Part shown: positions 7,347 through 16,850 of the stretch, one piece after another
Position numbering within the stretch: position 1 is the first letter of the stretch
How the letters are laid out: each line of letters starts with the position of its first letter
Origin: Hydromicrobium sp964415365
GTDB taxonomy: Bacteria > Actinomycetota > Humimicrobiia > Humimicrobiales > Humimicrobiaceae
Reading direction: 5' to 3'
Assembly (NCBI GenBank): GCA_964415365.1
Contig: CAYPYW010000011.1
Coordinates: 14,597 to 78,596 of the forward strand
Length of the DNA: 64,000 nt
Program-made: the position numbers and the translations under genes
Notes under the pieces: generated by a model
The model's input: the letters and a program-made list of their open reading frames with translations, nothing else
The model's database searches: none
What the model was told of the DNA's origin: nothing

Positions 7347-8270
7347 CTATTTAATTCCGATTATATTCTTTGCTGCCTTTAATGTATTGCTGAGCAGCAT
7401 AGCAATAGTCATAGGCCCTACCCCACCTGGTACCGGTGATATATAACTAACCCTGGGTTCCACCCTTAGAAAGTCCACATCACCAATTAATGTGGCACCT
7501 TTCTTTTCAAAGTCTTCTTTTCTCCATTCCAGAAGTTCCTGATTTGCCTTATCTTTTGTAATTCTATTGATTCCCACATCTATAACTACAGCTCCTTCTT
7601 TTACCATATCACCTTTGATTAAATATGGCACACCAGCGGCCACAACCAGAATATCCGCATCTATTGTATGCATTTTTAAATCTCTTGTTTCGATATGGCA
7701 TATAGTAACCGTAGCCCATTCATTTAAAAGAAGCAGGCTGGTAGGCTTTCCAACTATTTCACTATGACCCACCATAGTAGCATTCTTGCCTTTTATAATT
7801 ATATTTTCTCTTTTCAACATTTCTATAATACCGGATGGTGTTGCTGGTACCAGACACTCCTGCTGCGCCACTAGTCTACCCATATTAACAGGATGAAACC
7901 CATCCACATCTTTTTCCGGGTATATTGCTTCCAGAACCTTTGCTTTGTCTACTTGTTCAGGTAGTGGAAGTTGGACTAAAATACCATGAATATCTTCCCT
8001 GTTATTCAGCTTGTCTAACTCCTTTAGTATATCGCCGGTAGATACATTATCGTCCATTTTTATGGTTTCAGATTTAAAACCAACCTCTTCACACCCTCTT
8101 TGTTTGCTTCCTACATATACTTTCGAAGCAGGATTCTCACCTACCAGTATTACTGCAAGACCGGGCACAACCCCTTTTGTCCTTTTTATCTCTTTTACTT
8201 CTTCAGTTACTTCATTTTTAATATCCTGTGAAATCTTACTTCCACTAATTAACTTTGCTATTTTAATCAC
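7347..8270 (-). CDS. folD: Bifunctional methylene-THF dehydrogenase/methenyl-THF cyclohydrolase
   Basis: A 307-residue FolD. Visible signatures are the catalytic lysine in YVGSKQRGCEEVGF, PLPEQVDKAKVLEAI followed by DVDGFHPVN, the Rossmann segment MVGHSEIVGKP, and PVPGGVGPMT near the end. It converts 10-formyl-THF through methenyl- to methylene-THF in the methyl branch of the Wood-Ljungdahl pathway and supplies one-carbon units for biosynthesis. It lies 68 bp after fhs and is probably cotranscribed with it. The annotated GTG start (8270) lies inside an AGAGGTGAT ribosome-site-like sequence. The usual FolD start (MAKLI) would correspond to an ATA at 8261, so the real initiation codon is unclear. 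Confidence 0.93.
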   Translation of the reverse strand: MIKIAKLISGSKISQDIKNEVTEEVKEIKRTKGVVPGLAVILVGENPASKVYVGSKQRGCEEVGFKSETIKMDDNVSTGDILKELDKLNNREDIHGILVQLPLPEQVDKAKVLEAIYPEKDVDGFHPVNMGRLVAQQECLVPATPSGIIEMLKRENIIIKGKNATMVGHSEIVGKPTSLLLLNEWATVTICHIETRDLKMHTIDADILVVAAGVPYLIKGDMVKEGAVVIDVGINRITKDKANQELLEWRKEDFEKKGATLIGDVDFLRVEPRVSYISPVPGGVGPMTIAMLLSNTLKAAKNIIGIK

Positions 8271-8338
8271 CTCTATACTTGAAATTTATAATAAATTTAT
8301 AAGAACCATATTTATACTTATAAAACCAAATTTTTAGC

Positions 8339-10036
8339 TTAGAACAATCCAACAATATTGCCATTATCATCGATATCTACCTTGGTTCCGGCAGGTACCT
8401 TTGGAAGACCCGGCATAGTTCGCATAAGACCAAGCAGTGGATAAAGAAACCCTGCACCGACAGAAGCTCTTACATCCCTGATAGGAACAGTAAATCCGGT
8501 AGGCCTCCCTTTCAGATCGGGATCATGACTAAGAGAAAGATGAGTTTTAGCCATACAGATAGGCAGCTTATCAAATCCCTGTCTGGTATACAACTCTATC
8601 TTTTTTTCTGCTTCCGGTAAATAACTTACCCCGTCCGCACCATAAATTTTGGTAGCAATTGTTTCAATTTTTTTCTTTATAGGCCAATCCAGTGGATAAA
8701 GAAATTCAAAATCAGACTTCTTCTCCGCTGCCTTTGCTACAGCCTCGGCTAATTCAATCCCGCCATCTCCGCCACTTAACCATACCTTGCTTTCTACTGC
8801 GTCTTCAGCACCAGCTTCTATAGATCTTTCCCTGACCGCTTCAATCTCTTCCTGGCTGTCGGCATCAAAATGATTTATGGCAACTACAACCGGAATCCCA
8901 AAAAGTTTCATATTTTCAATCATTTTCTCCAGGTTTTCACAGCCTTTTACAACTCCTTCTACATTCGGTTTATCCATAAGCTCTTTATCTACACCCTGGC
9001 CAGGAATAAATTCAAATACCCCTCCATGCATCTTAAGTGCTCTTACCGTTGCCACAATAACCACAGCATCCGGTTTTAATCCTGAATATCTGCACTTGAT
9101 GTTCATAAATTTTTCTGCTCCACAATCAGCACCGAAACCACTTTCAGTTACGACATAGTCTCCAAGTTTTATAGCTATTTGATCTGCCAGAATTGAGCTA
9201 TTACCATGCGCAATATTGGCAAAAGGTCCTGCATGTACAAAGCAGGGTGTGTGTTCAATAGTTTGTAGCAAATTGGGTTTTATAGCATCTTTCAAAAGCA
9301 CGGTCATAGAACCGGCACACTTTAGATCTTCTGCTGTTACCGCTTTTCCGTCATAAGTAGAGCCTACTACCATCCTTGCCAGTTTTTCACGAAGATCCTT
9401 AAGGCCTGTGGTTAACGCAAGAATTGCCATTACTTCTGAAGCAACGGTTATATCGTATCCGCTTTCTCTCGGAATTCCATTTAATGGACCCCCCAGACCT
9501 ATTATGATATTTCTCAATGCCCTATCGCTTACATCAACCACTCTATTTAAAGTAATGCTGAAAGGATCTATATTAAGTTCGTTTCCTTTCATAATATGGG
9601 TATCCAGAAACGCAGCTAAAAGATTATGCGCAATACCTACAGCATGGGTATCACCAGTCAGGTGAAGGTTGAAGTCCTCCATTGGAAGAACTTGAGAATA
9701 ACCACCACCGGCTGCTCCTCCTTTTATACCGAATACCGGTCCAAGAGAAGGTTGCCTGATGCACGTGATAGTTTTTTTACCGATTTTATTTAGGGCCATG
9801 CTTAATCCGATTGTGGTTACCGTTTTACCCTCACCAAGTGGAGTAGGAGTAATAGCTGTGACATCAATATACTTCCCATTTGGTTTGTCTTTGAAATTTT
9901 CTAAGACCTCCAGTTTTACCTTCGCCTTATAATTTCCATAGAATTCCAGATATTCTTCATCAAGACCAACCGCTTCAGCAATCTCTCTTATATGCTTCAT
10001 TTCCGATGCCTGAGCAATTTCAATATCACTTTTCAT
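8339..10036 (-). CDS. fhs: Formate-tetrahydrofolate ligase
   Basis: A 565-residue enzyme of normal family length. The ATP-binding loop TPTPLGEGKT is at residues 63-72, followed by the conserved IRQPSLGPVFGIKGGAAGGG segment and, near the C-terminus, GFTVPIRDV. It activates formate with ATP to 10-formyl-THF, the second step of the methyl branch. It is transcribed ahead of folD, and a good promoter lies in the 191-bp gap before it, so fhs-folD can be expressed apart from the acs genes. Confidence 0.96.
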   Translation of the reverse strand: MKSDIEIAQASEMKHIREIAEAVGLDEEYLEFYGNYKAKVKLEVLENFKDKPNGKYIDVTAITPTPLGEGKTVTTIGLSMALNKIGKKTITCIRQPSLGPVFGIKGGAAGGGYSQVLPMEDFNLHLTGDTHAVGIAHNLLAAFLDTHIMKGNELNIDPFSITLNRVVDVSDRALRNIIIGLGGPLNGIPRESGYDITVASEVMAILALTTGLKDLREKLARMVVGSTYDGKAVTAEDLKCAGSMTVLLKDAIKPNLLQTIEHTPCFVHAGPFANIAHGNSSILADQIAIKLGDYVVTESGFGADCGAEKFMNIKCRYSGLKPDAVVIVATVRALKMHGGVFEFIPGQGVDKELMDKPNVEGVVKGCENLEKMIENMKLFGIPVVVAINHFDADSQEEIEAVRERSIEAGAEDAVESKVWLSGGDGGIELAEAVAKAAEKKSDFEFLYPLDWPIKKKIETIATKIYGADGVSYLPEAEKKIELYTRQGFDKLPICMAKTHLSLSHDPDLKGRPTGFTVPIRDVRASVGAGFLYPLLGLMRTMPGLPKVPAGTKVDIDDNGNIVGLF

Positions 10037-10091
10037 AACACTCCTCTCATATTTGATTTAATGGCTTGACAACCAAAAATTACTTCAATAA

Positions 10092-10120
10092 ATTATACAA
10101 AAATTACTAACCTGTTACAA
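10092..10120 (-). promoter_or_regulatory. Promoter for fhs-folD
   Basis: On the minus strand TTGTAA (10115-10120), a 17-bp spacer and TATAAT (10092-10097) form a sigma-70-like promoter. It lies about 55 bp before the fhs ATG, which has a GAGAGGAG ribosome site. The rest of the 10037-10227 gap has only a weak GC-containing hairpin near 10155-10172. Confidence 0.6.
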
Positions 10121-10227
10121 ATTAAATTAAGAAAATACTGGCTAGAAAATACTTGCTGGCAGCAGGCAACAATCCTTTAAATATATAGGAGGTTAAATAG
10201 ATTTTAACTATGAAACAGAAATACCGG

Positions 10228-11577
10228 TCAGCTAATGTATTCCTTTAAGAATTTGGGAACCTCACCGGCTTCCCTCGGGCCAACTACAACTTTCCATCCC
10301 TCTCCCAGTTCATCTTCCAGTTCGCCCTGAAGCTGTGCTACATAACCCGGTATTACAATCTCCTTTTTCTTTACCTTTTCTGCAATTCCACTTTTCTTCA
10401 CAAATTGAGCAATCAACTCAGGAACAAATTTCCCTGCCGCCCACGCGGTAAGAACAGACTGACCCTCAACATCCATAACCAAAAGCCAGGAAGAGATCTT
10501 ACTGCTTTCCACCTCACCGGAGATTATAAAATAAGTAAGAGAGAAATTGGTTGTAATCAAGACCGGTGAATCCTCATTGGGGCTGCCTATTTCATAAATC
10601 TTTTGTTCCACCTGCATCGGCCTTCTGGGGTCAGTGTATATATTCTGTCTGTATACCAGCAGTGGAAAGATATTCTGACTATTTGCATTTGAAAGCACAA
10701 CAATTGAACCGTACTTAGCTACAAAAATAGAAGCAATCAAGGTTTCCTTTAAAGGATCATCTGTCATCTCACCGGGGAATACTATGGTGGGATAACCAAA
10801 AAACCTGTTCTTCTGTTTTATGGCAGCCATTCTCAATATAATCTGATTATAAAAATCATCCTTAAAATTTCTTGACCCAATATCTATTATCAGATTTTTA
10901 ATTCCTGCGTTACGCATTTTCTCAGTGATTGTCGCGACTTCTTCGAACGATTTACCTCTAACCGCTATCGGGCAGCCGGTTTCTTTTCCAATAGCTATAA
11001 AAAAATCTATTTTATCTGCCGTAGCCGCATGAATAACCGGCTTATTTTCCTTGAACGTATCAGCAGCACTTTTTAATGTATCAGGATCTGTTGAGACCAA
11101 TATCAATGGTTTTTTTGTAAGTGAAGTAACTGTCTCCACAACTTTTAAAAACTTTTCCTTATTCTTAGATTTATTATTTATACAGATAGCATCTACTTTT
11201 AAAATCTGACCTACCCGTTCGTATGCAATTGAATTTACATTTTTTATTATCTCTTCAATCTTACTGCTATCCATATCATCCTCTACAGTTACCGCAAACG
11301 CATTCTGATTCACAAATGTCCTGTCGTGTCTGAATATTACCGTTTCTTCACCAACTACAAAAGATTCATCTCCGGTTCCAACTTCCACTTTTAATATTGG
11401 AGGCTGGGAAGCTTCCGAAAGTGCCTCTTTTGCTTCCTCCGAAATGTGGGGACACTTTTCCAGCTCTACTTTACCTGCTGCAAGCTGCATTGCAAACGCC
11501 AGACAGGTTGGGAATCCACAATCCTTACAGTTCGTCTTGGGCAGCTTTTTAAATATTTCAAGACCACTCAATGCCAT
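10228..11577 (-). CDS. acsC: Corrinoid iron-sulfur protein, large (gamma) subunit
   Basis: A 449-residue protein. The N-terminal 4Fe-4S domain carries C17, C20, C25 and C42. A TIM-barrel part follows, and the C-terminal part (residues about 330-449) corresponds to the corrinoid-binding domain. With AcsD it carries the methyl group from AcsE to the A-cluster of acetyl-CoA synthase; the 4Fe-4S cluster serves reductive reactivation. It follows acsB with a 49-bp gap and is the last acs structural gene before the separately promoted fhs-folD. Confidence 0.95.
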   Translation of the reverse strand: MALSGLEIFKKLPKTNCKDCGFPTCLAFAMQLAAGKVELEKCPHISEEAKEALSEASQPPILKVEVGTGDESFVVGEETVIFRHDRTFVNQNAFAVTVEDDMDSSKIEEIIKNVNSIAYERVGQILKVDAICINNKSKNKEKFLKVVETVTSLTKKPLILVSTDPDTLKSAADTFKENKPVIHAATADKIDFFIAIGKETGCPIAVRGKSFEEVATITEKMRNAGIKNLIIDIGSRNFKDDFYNQIILRMAAIKQKNRFFGYPTIVFPGEMTDDPLKETLIASIFVAKYGSIVVLSNANSQNIFPLLVYRQNIYTDPRRPMQVEQKIYEIGSPNEDSPVLITTNFSLTYFIISGEVESSKISSWLLVMDVEGQSVLTAWAAGKFVPELIAQFVKKSGIAEKVKKKEIVIPGYVAQLQGELEDELGEGWKVVVGPREAGEVPKFLKEYIS

Positions 11578-11626
11578 TTGATACTCTCCTTGCTTCTTAG
11601 AATAATTTATCTTATTTTTGTAACCG

Positions 11627-13807
11627 TTACATCATTGGTTCCATTTCCAAAACAGGATGATTTACTTTTTGTATCCACTCCAGTACCTTCTCTTCAGTCT
11701 CTGCTTCTTCCTCTGTGGCAACTTTGTCCAGAAAATCCTCTATCCCTATTTCTTTAGCCCGCTCCCCAAGTATATCTCCTATCTCTTCCTTTAATGCTTT
11801 GGGCATCCATACCAGTCTCTTAAGTCCACCATCGGCTCTTATAAACTTTTTCGAGCTAATAAAAAATTTACTTATGCCTATAAAACCAGGAGTCTGGATT
11901 CCTCCACCAACCATTCCGGCCATAGTAGAAAACTTCATACCACTCGGAGTCATACCGGAGTATTCCCTGTTTACTGCCATTACTCCATTGGTGGAAGGAA
12001 GAATTGTTACGATTACCTCAAAACAACCGCATGAAGTCATAGGATCCACTATCATTGAATATGCTGAAAAAGATTCAAGGGATTGATTTGAAGCTTTATA
12101 AACAAAATCATTTACTCCCTTCCATATACCCAGTCTTTCATCTATGACACTGCCAATCTTAATTGGCTGGTTCGGCCCGGCAGGATTAATTTCGTAGGAG
12201 GCCTTGCAATCCAGCCAGTTATATGCCCCACACAGACCCGGCCTTTCCGGCGAGATGGCGCATACATGATTAGGAGCAAACGACTGACATAGTGTACAAG
12301 AATAAAATGTATCCACTGTTTCATCAGTCAGATTCTTTAGTCTTTCGTCCCTCATCCTGAAAACTTCCTTTGCTCTTTTTTTAAGTGCTGTTACATCTTC
12401 AGGATTTGTGTAAATCTTTATCTGAATTTTATCCATAATATTACCAAAAACCGAATGCATTTTAGCATGTAGTATGGTTCCTAAATGTTTAATCTTGAAA
12501 CCACTTTTTACTGCTTCCTTGCTGAACCTAACCCAGATAATGTCCCTTTGCCCCATATGGAATATACCTGTGGCATAATTGGTGAAATAATGTATCTGTC
12601 TTTCCATCACCGGCTCAAAATCTTCCTGCATCTTTCTTCCGTAAACCAGTGCTTCAACTCCCAGCGGAAGTACGTCTCCTTCCTTTATATCATCAACCTC
12701 CGGGCCAAATACTTCAACCTTACCATCCTCAACTTCCGTGGAATCGGCCATATGCAGAAATTCTACTGCTTCGCTTCTGTTGCCGCCGAATTCTACATAA
12801 GTATCTTCTTTTCTCACTCTTTCACCTTCAAAAGCAGGTCCAAAAGCCACAGGGATATCAACTTTATCGACAGTAATCTTAAGACCCCTTATCTCTATGG
12901 CCTTTGTAACAATCTCATCATCAGGAATGTTAGAAACTACATGTTCATAAGTACATACTCCCCTGGGAAGTATTTCCGGGATATTTGTATCAGCAATGGT
13001 GGGGAATCCATAATTTATGGCACCGGCAGCATTGGCATATTTTTCTTCATCCACCTCACCAAGAGCCAGAACAAACGCAAATACTCTGTTTTTATTATAG
13101 AGCAGCATTCTCCTGTAATCTCCAGGTTGAACTCCACCAAAACTCAAAGCAGCTCTGGCAGCAAAACCAAGCGCGTAAATGGTTGCACTTATATCTTTTC
13201 CAAAAGGTACAAGCCTCGTATCCCACCCCAGTTCAACTCCTTCTTTTTCCAACTGCTCGGCCATAGAGATACCATCAGTAGATGCGGACATAAAAACATA
13301 AATATTTTTTTCCTGGAGTTCCCTGGCAATTTTAACCGCAGTTTTGCTATCTTTACAGGCACCCACACAAGCAGCAAATCCAGGAGCTGTTCCATCTACA
13401 AACTCTATTCCTCTTTCTCTTATTATCACATCAGTTGCTGCTCCCAGCCAGATACCTGTAACAGGCGGTGGACCATCTATATACTTGACAGCTTCTATTA
13501 CTTCTTCCGCCCACAGCGTAGCAATTCCTGCGTCCAGTGTGCTTCCCAGATATGGAAGCCATAATTTCTCTTCAGGAACAGGGGGAAGTAATTTTTTTGC
13601 CTCATCAAGAATTTTTTCCGCATCCGATAATTTTTCTACCTTGATTCCTGTCATGCTGTATATAATCGGCAAATAATAGCCTGTATTCGGAAATTCTACT
13701 TTCTGATCTCCACCATGTTTTGTAATGCATTCTTTAAGCGTCTTTTCTGCACGCTCCAGAATTTTGTATGCACCCTTTATGGCGCTGGTTGCAATGATTT
13801 TAGACAT
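11627..13807 (-). CDS. acsB: CO-methylating acetyl-CoA synthase (ACS subunit)
   Basis: A 726-residue bacterial-type acetyl-CoA synthase, nearly the length of the Moorella enzyme (729). The A-cluster ligands are intact: C504, C507, C516 and C526 for the 4Fe-4S cluster and C593-G-C595 for the distal nickel, each offset by two from Moorella numbering. The N-terminal CODH-interacting domain is present. It makes acetyl-CoA from the corrinoid-bound methyl, CO and CoA, in complex with AcsA. Its ATG overlaps the acsA stop by 8 bases, indicating translational coupling. A long plus-strand frame opposite this gene is only a shadow. Confidence 0.97.
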   Translation of the reverse strand: MSKIIATSAIKGAYKILERAEKTLKECITKHGGDQKVEFPNTGYYLPIIYSMTGIKVEKLSDAEKILDEAKKLLPPVPEEKLWLPYLGSTLDAGIATLWAEEVIEAVKYIDGPPPVTGIWLGAATDVIIRERGIEFVDGTAPGFAACVGACKDSKTAVKIARELQEKNIYVFMSASTDGISMAEQLEKEGVELGWDTRLVPFGKDISATIYALGFAARAALSFGGVQPGDYRRMLLYNKNRVFAFVLALGEVDEEKYANAAGAINYGFPTIADTNIPEILPRGVCTYEHVVSNIPDDEIVTKAIEIRGLKITVDKVDIPVAFGPAFEGERVRKEDTYVEFGGNRSEAVEFLHMADSTEVEDGKVEVFGPEVDDIKEGDVLPLGVEALVYGRKMQEDFEPVMERQIHYFTNYATGIFHMGQRDIIWVRFSKEAVKSGFKIKHLGTILHAKMHSVFGNIMDKIQIKIYTNPEDVTALKKRAKEVFRMRDERLKNLTDETVDTFYSCTLCQSFAPNHVCAISPERPGLCGAYNWLDCKASYEINPAGPNQPIKIGSVIDERLGIWKGVNDFVYKASNQSLESFSAYSMIVDPMTSCGCFEVIVTILPSTNGVMAVNREYSGMTPSGMKFSTMAGMVGGGIQTPGFIGISKFFISSKKFIRADGGLKRLVWMPKALKEEIGDILGERAKEIGIEDFLDKVATEEEAETEEKVLEWIQKVNHPVLEMEPMM

Positions 13808-15749
13808 CTTTTAACGTCCTCCTTGCTTCCATATCCAATAATACTCTTTCTTTTTTGGTATCTATCTTAAGAGCTTTTCTTTTTTCCTGAATAACACTTA
13901 TCACCTTGTCCAGTAACTCCTCTATATCCGCAATATACTCAAGTTGTCCTCCGTATTTCTCCTGCCACCTTTTACTCATTATTTCTTTCACTTCGCTGCT
14001 TGATTCAACCGGAATCGGCTCTCCGCTGAATGCTACATAGGCACCGGATGCCGCAAAGTATGTACCTATGGACAGTGCCTTCTCGCTCATCCATTCCGGA
14101 GCAATTCCTGCTATAGGAAGATCGCTGATGTCTTCACCCAGACCGCCTTCTCCAACCACTTCAGACACTACGGTCAGTATCCTTGAATTATCGACACATG
14201 ATCCCAGGTGAAGTATGGGTGGTATGCCCACTGTCTCACATATAGAACGTAAGCCCTCACCGGCATATTCCATAGCCTCCGGCTCCATCAAACCACACTT
14301 AGCTGCTGAAATCGCCCCGCATCCCGTAGTCACTACCAGATAGTCCCTCTTAATCAGCTCTCTGGTCAGATAATTATGATATTTATCCTGGGTTATTCTG
14401 GCGTTATTGCAGCCCACTACTCCAACTACTCCCTGTATTCTTCCATCGATAATAGCATCATTCAAAGGTCTGAAAGATTCTCTGAACTTCCCTCCCAGCA
14501 TATACCTGATATACTCATGCGAAAAACCACAAATCAGATCAGAAGTGATTTGGGGGATATAAACTTCCTTCTTCCTGTTTTTAAAATTATCTATGGCCAT
14601 CTTGATTATTTCTGTAGCCAGCTTTACTCCATTATTTTCTTCAAACTCCATATGAATTGCCCCTGGTATTTTACATTTTGGCGAGGAAGTTATAAGTTTG
14701 GTGTGATATTTTTTTGTAAGCTCTCCCAGAGCTTGCATGACACATTGAATATCTACGACCATAACTTCAATCGAACCGGTAAGTATCGCCATTTCCTGAG
14801 AAAGGAAATTGCCAATCGGTGCTATACCCTGTCTCATAAGAACTTCATTTGCGGTACAGCATATCCCCACTACATTAATACCTTTGGCACCCTTACTTTT
14901 CGCATATTCGATTAATTCTTTATTATCTGCATACTCAGCAATAATTTCAGAAAGAGTAGGTTCATGGCCGTGAACCACAATATTTACTTCATCCTCTTTT
15001 AACATTCCAAGATTAGTCTTAGCCTTCCTGGGTTCAGGAGTGGTAAACAGAATATCGGTAATCTCAGTGGCTATCATAGATCCACCCCAGCCATCACCTA
15101 TAGCACACTTTACAGCCTGATCCAGAATATGTTCTGCCTCCTGGTCTACTCCCATATGAGTTCTATGCATTACTTCTACTATTTCTCTATCCACGCCCCT
15201 CGGTACTACACCATTTTTTCTCCATATATCCTGTCTCTTCTGGGGTGCCATCTTTATTAAATCCACTTCTCCATGCTGTTGACCAAAAAGAGAGAGAGCC
15301 TTCTCTGCTGCCTCTTTGGCAATTTCTTTTATATCTCTATCTCCGACTTCAATTCCCAGATTCTTTGCAAATTTCATTAATTTCAATTCATCTCTGATTT
15401 CCAGGCCGGGAGCTTTCCCCTCTGCAACTATCCCCAGCAGGTGGGCTAAATCTCTTCCATGATCAGAGTGAGCAGCAGCACCTGCAGCAATATGTCTGGC
15501 CAGGTTTCTGGCAGCAACAGTTCCCAGAGTTGCGCCACACAAGCCTGTCCTATCCTCCATTACCCTGCAGGGACCCATTGCACAATTTTTACAACAAATT
15601 CCCGAAATCCCTGAACCAATAGGACAACACTTCGTTAATTGGGACCTGTCAAAAATAGTAAGCGCTTCATCGCCTACCTTTTTCATAATTTCGATAACTG
15701 CCTCATCATCAGTTATCTCTTTATATTTCTCTTCCTCATCTTTTTTCAT
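13800..15749 (-). CDS. acsA: Ni-containing carbon monoxide dehydrogenase catalytic subunit
   Basis: A 649-residue CooS/AcsA. N-terminal cysteines C41/C42, C52, C53, C56, C61 and C71 supply the D- and B-clusters. C-cluster ligands match those of the Carboxydothermus enzyme: HGHEPTLS, ICCTANEV, DIQC, GCNN, TGCGA and GSCVDNSR, plus the catalytic Lys in SEKALSIG and His in AAHSDH. It interconverts CO2 and CO and feeds CO through the tunnel to AcsB. The spacing between the first Cys and the CC pair is two residues longer than in CODH-II (see findings). It lies between acsD and acsB, so a CODH/ACS role is clear. Confidence 0.96.
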   Translation of the reverse strand: MKKDEEEKYKEITDDEAVIEIMKKVGDEALTIFDRSQLTKCCPIGSGISGICCKNCAMGPCRVMEDRTGLCGATLGTVAARNLARHIAAGAAAHSDHGRDLAHLLGIVAEGKAPGLEIRDELKLMKFAKNLGIEVGDRDIKEIAKEAAEKALSLFGQQHGEVDLIKMAPQKRQDIWRKNGVVPRGVDREIVEVMHRTHMGVDQEAEHILDQAVKCAIGDGWGGSMIATEITDILFTTPEPRKAKTNLGMLKEDEVNIVVHGHEPTLSEIIAEYADNKELIEYAKSKGAKGINVVGICCTANEVLMRQGIAPIGNFLSQEMAILTGSIEVMVVDIQCVMQALGELTKKYHTKLITSSPKCKIPGAIHMEFEENNGVKLATEIIKMAIDNFKNRKKEVYIPQITSDLICGFSHEYIRYMLGGKFRESFRPLNDAIIDGRIQGVVGVVGCNNARITQDKYHNYLTRELIKRDYLVVTTGCGAISAAKCGLMEPEAMEYAGEGLRSICETVGIPPILHLGSCVDNSRILTVVSEVVGEGGLGEDISDLPIAGIAPEWMSEKALSIGTYFAASGAYVAFSGEPIPVESSSEVKEIMSKRWQEKYGGQLEYIADIEELLDKVISVIQEKRKALKIDTKKERVLLDMEARRTLKDV

Positions 15750-15782
15750 TTTATTTATTACACCACCTCTTGCACCTACAAG

Positions 15783-16751
15783 TTATAATAAATCTTTAAT
15801 GATTTCCTTAATTAAACTTACCGCTTTAGGGTGTCTCATTACCAGGATATTCGTCCCTGAGAGCAGCATGCTCATACATGAAATAGTTTCCCAGTTTATT
15901 CCTCTTTCTTCCTGGTTACCCCACTGGGGATAATTCTCCTCGCTTTCTTTGACTTCTTTCACCTTCCAGATTTCAGGGGCAATATTATTGATAATTGGCA
16001 TCTGGGTCATTTTATCATCTTGCATAAGGGCAGCGATCTTCAATCTCTCCATAGCTGAATAGCAGTACTCTATTCCGTAACCCAGACCTGAACTTGAAGG
16101 ATCCATAGCTATTCTATCGGGAGACAGGCCCAATTGAGTAAGTAATATATTCAACTGTTTTGCAATGTTAACATCAAGTGGGTTTAATGCTACAACATCA
16201 TTATTATAGCCCATAGCAGCCGCAGCTATGGTTTTATAATTATCTTCTTCTACCCAACCCATTAAAATATTGCAATCTTTGTTTTTTTCGGAGACTTTTT
16301 TCATTACCTCAGCAATTTTTTCCATTGGACCAGTCCCGTACACTATCAAAGGTTTATTGATAGATTCTCTTACGGTTTTGGTAACTTCCGCAGCATCCTC
16401 AGGACTCATATTTTCCCTGTCCGGATTTACCCTGGTAAGTTTTAGACATATAGCATCTGCTCCATACTGGTCAATACTTTTTTTAGCCCATTTTACCGGA
16501 TCATCGAAAACATCGTTATAATACTTACTGACGACTTCTGGCCAATCATCAGGCTTGCTATCACAAATTTCGATAGCAATAATTGGCTTATTTGGTATTT
16601 CACCTTCAAAACTGTAAAATGGCAGAGCAGCTTCTCCACCAATTACAGTTTCCGTATTATCTTTACCCAATTTCACTGCATTGATTTTTCCGGTATAACT
16701 ATTTTTTGGAACCTGAAAATCCAAATTTTCCCCCTCTCTCTCAGTTGGCAC
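15783..16751 (-). CDS. acsD: Corrinoid iron-sulfur protein, small (delta) subunit
   Basis: A 322-residue TIM-barrel protein. It shows the family hallmarks GGEAALPFYSFEGE, QYGADAICLKLT, LNPLDVNIAKQLNILL, DPSSSGLGYGIEYCYSAMERL and a final MRHPKAVSLIKE. It pairs with AcsC and helps bind the corrinoid. Two starts are possible: GTG 16751, and TTG 16724, which sits 5 bases after an AGAGGGGG ribosome site and gives the more usual N-terminus. It is the first acs structural gene after the 386-bp gap below cooC. Confidence 0.94.
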   Translation of the reverse strand: MPTEREGENLDFQVPKNSYTGKINAVKLGKDNTETVIGGEAALPFYSFEGEIPNKPIIAIEICDSKPDDWPEVVSKYYNDVFDDPVKWAKKSIDQYGADAICLKLTRVNPDRENMSPEDAAEVTKTVRESINKPLIVYGTGPMEKIAEVMKKVSEKNKDCNILMGWVEEDNYKTIAAAAMGYNNDVVALNPLDVNIAKQLNILLTQLGLSPDRIAMDPSSSGLGYGIEYCYSAMERLKIAALMQDDKMTQMPIINNIAPEIWKVKEVKESEENYPQWGNQEERGINWETISCMSMLLSGTNILVMRHPKAVSLIKEIIKDLL

Positions 16752-16850
16752 TACTCTCCGTTATATACAATGTTTTATATAAATCATCACCCAAAATAAA
16801 CCACAATTTAAAATATTCTATCACTTTTATTGGAAAACTGCAGTTTGTTT

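Noticed and set aside
10190..10260. AGGAGG on the plus strand followed by ATG with a 12-codon frame
   Set aside because: Spacing is too long, the frame is very short and runs into the acsC end; no neighbour suggests a peptide.
12485..13564. Plus-strand open frame of 359 codons opposite acsB
   Set aside because: It is exactly antisense to a highly conserved enzyme gene, its translation is low-complexity with no domain, and it has no ribosome site.
14376..14915. Plus-strand frame of 179 codons opposite acsA
   Set aside because: Antisense to the conserved CODH core; no protein family features.
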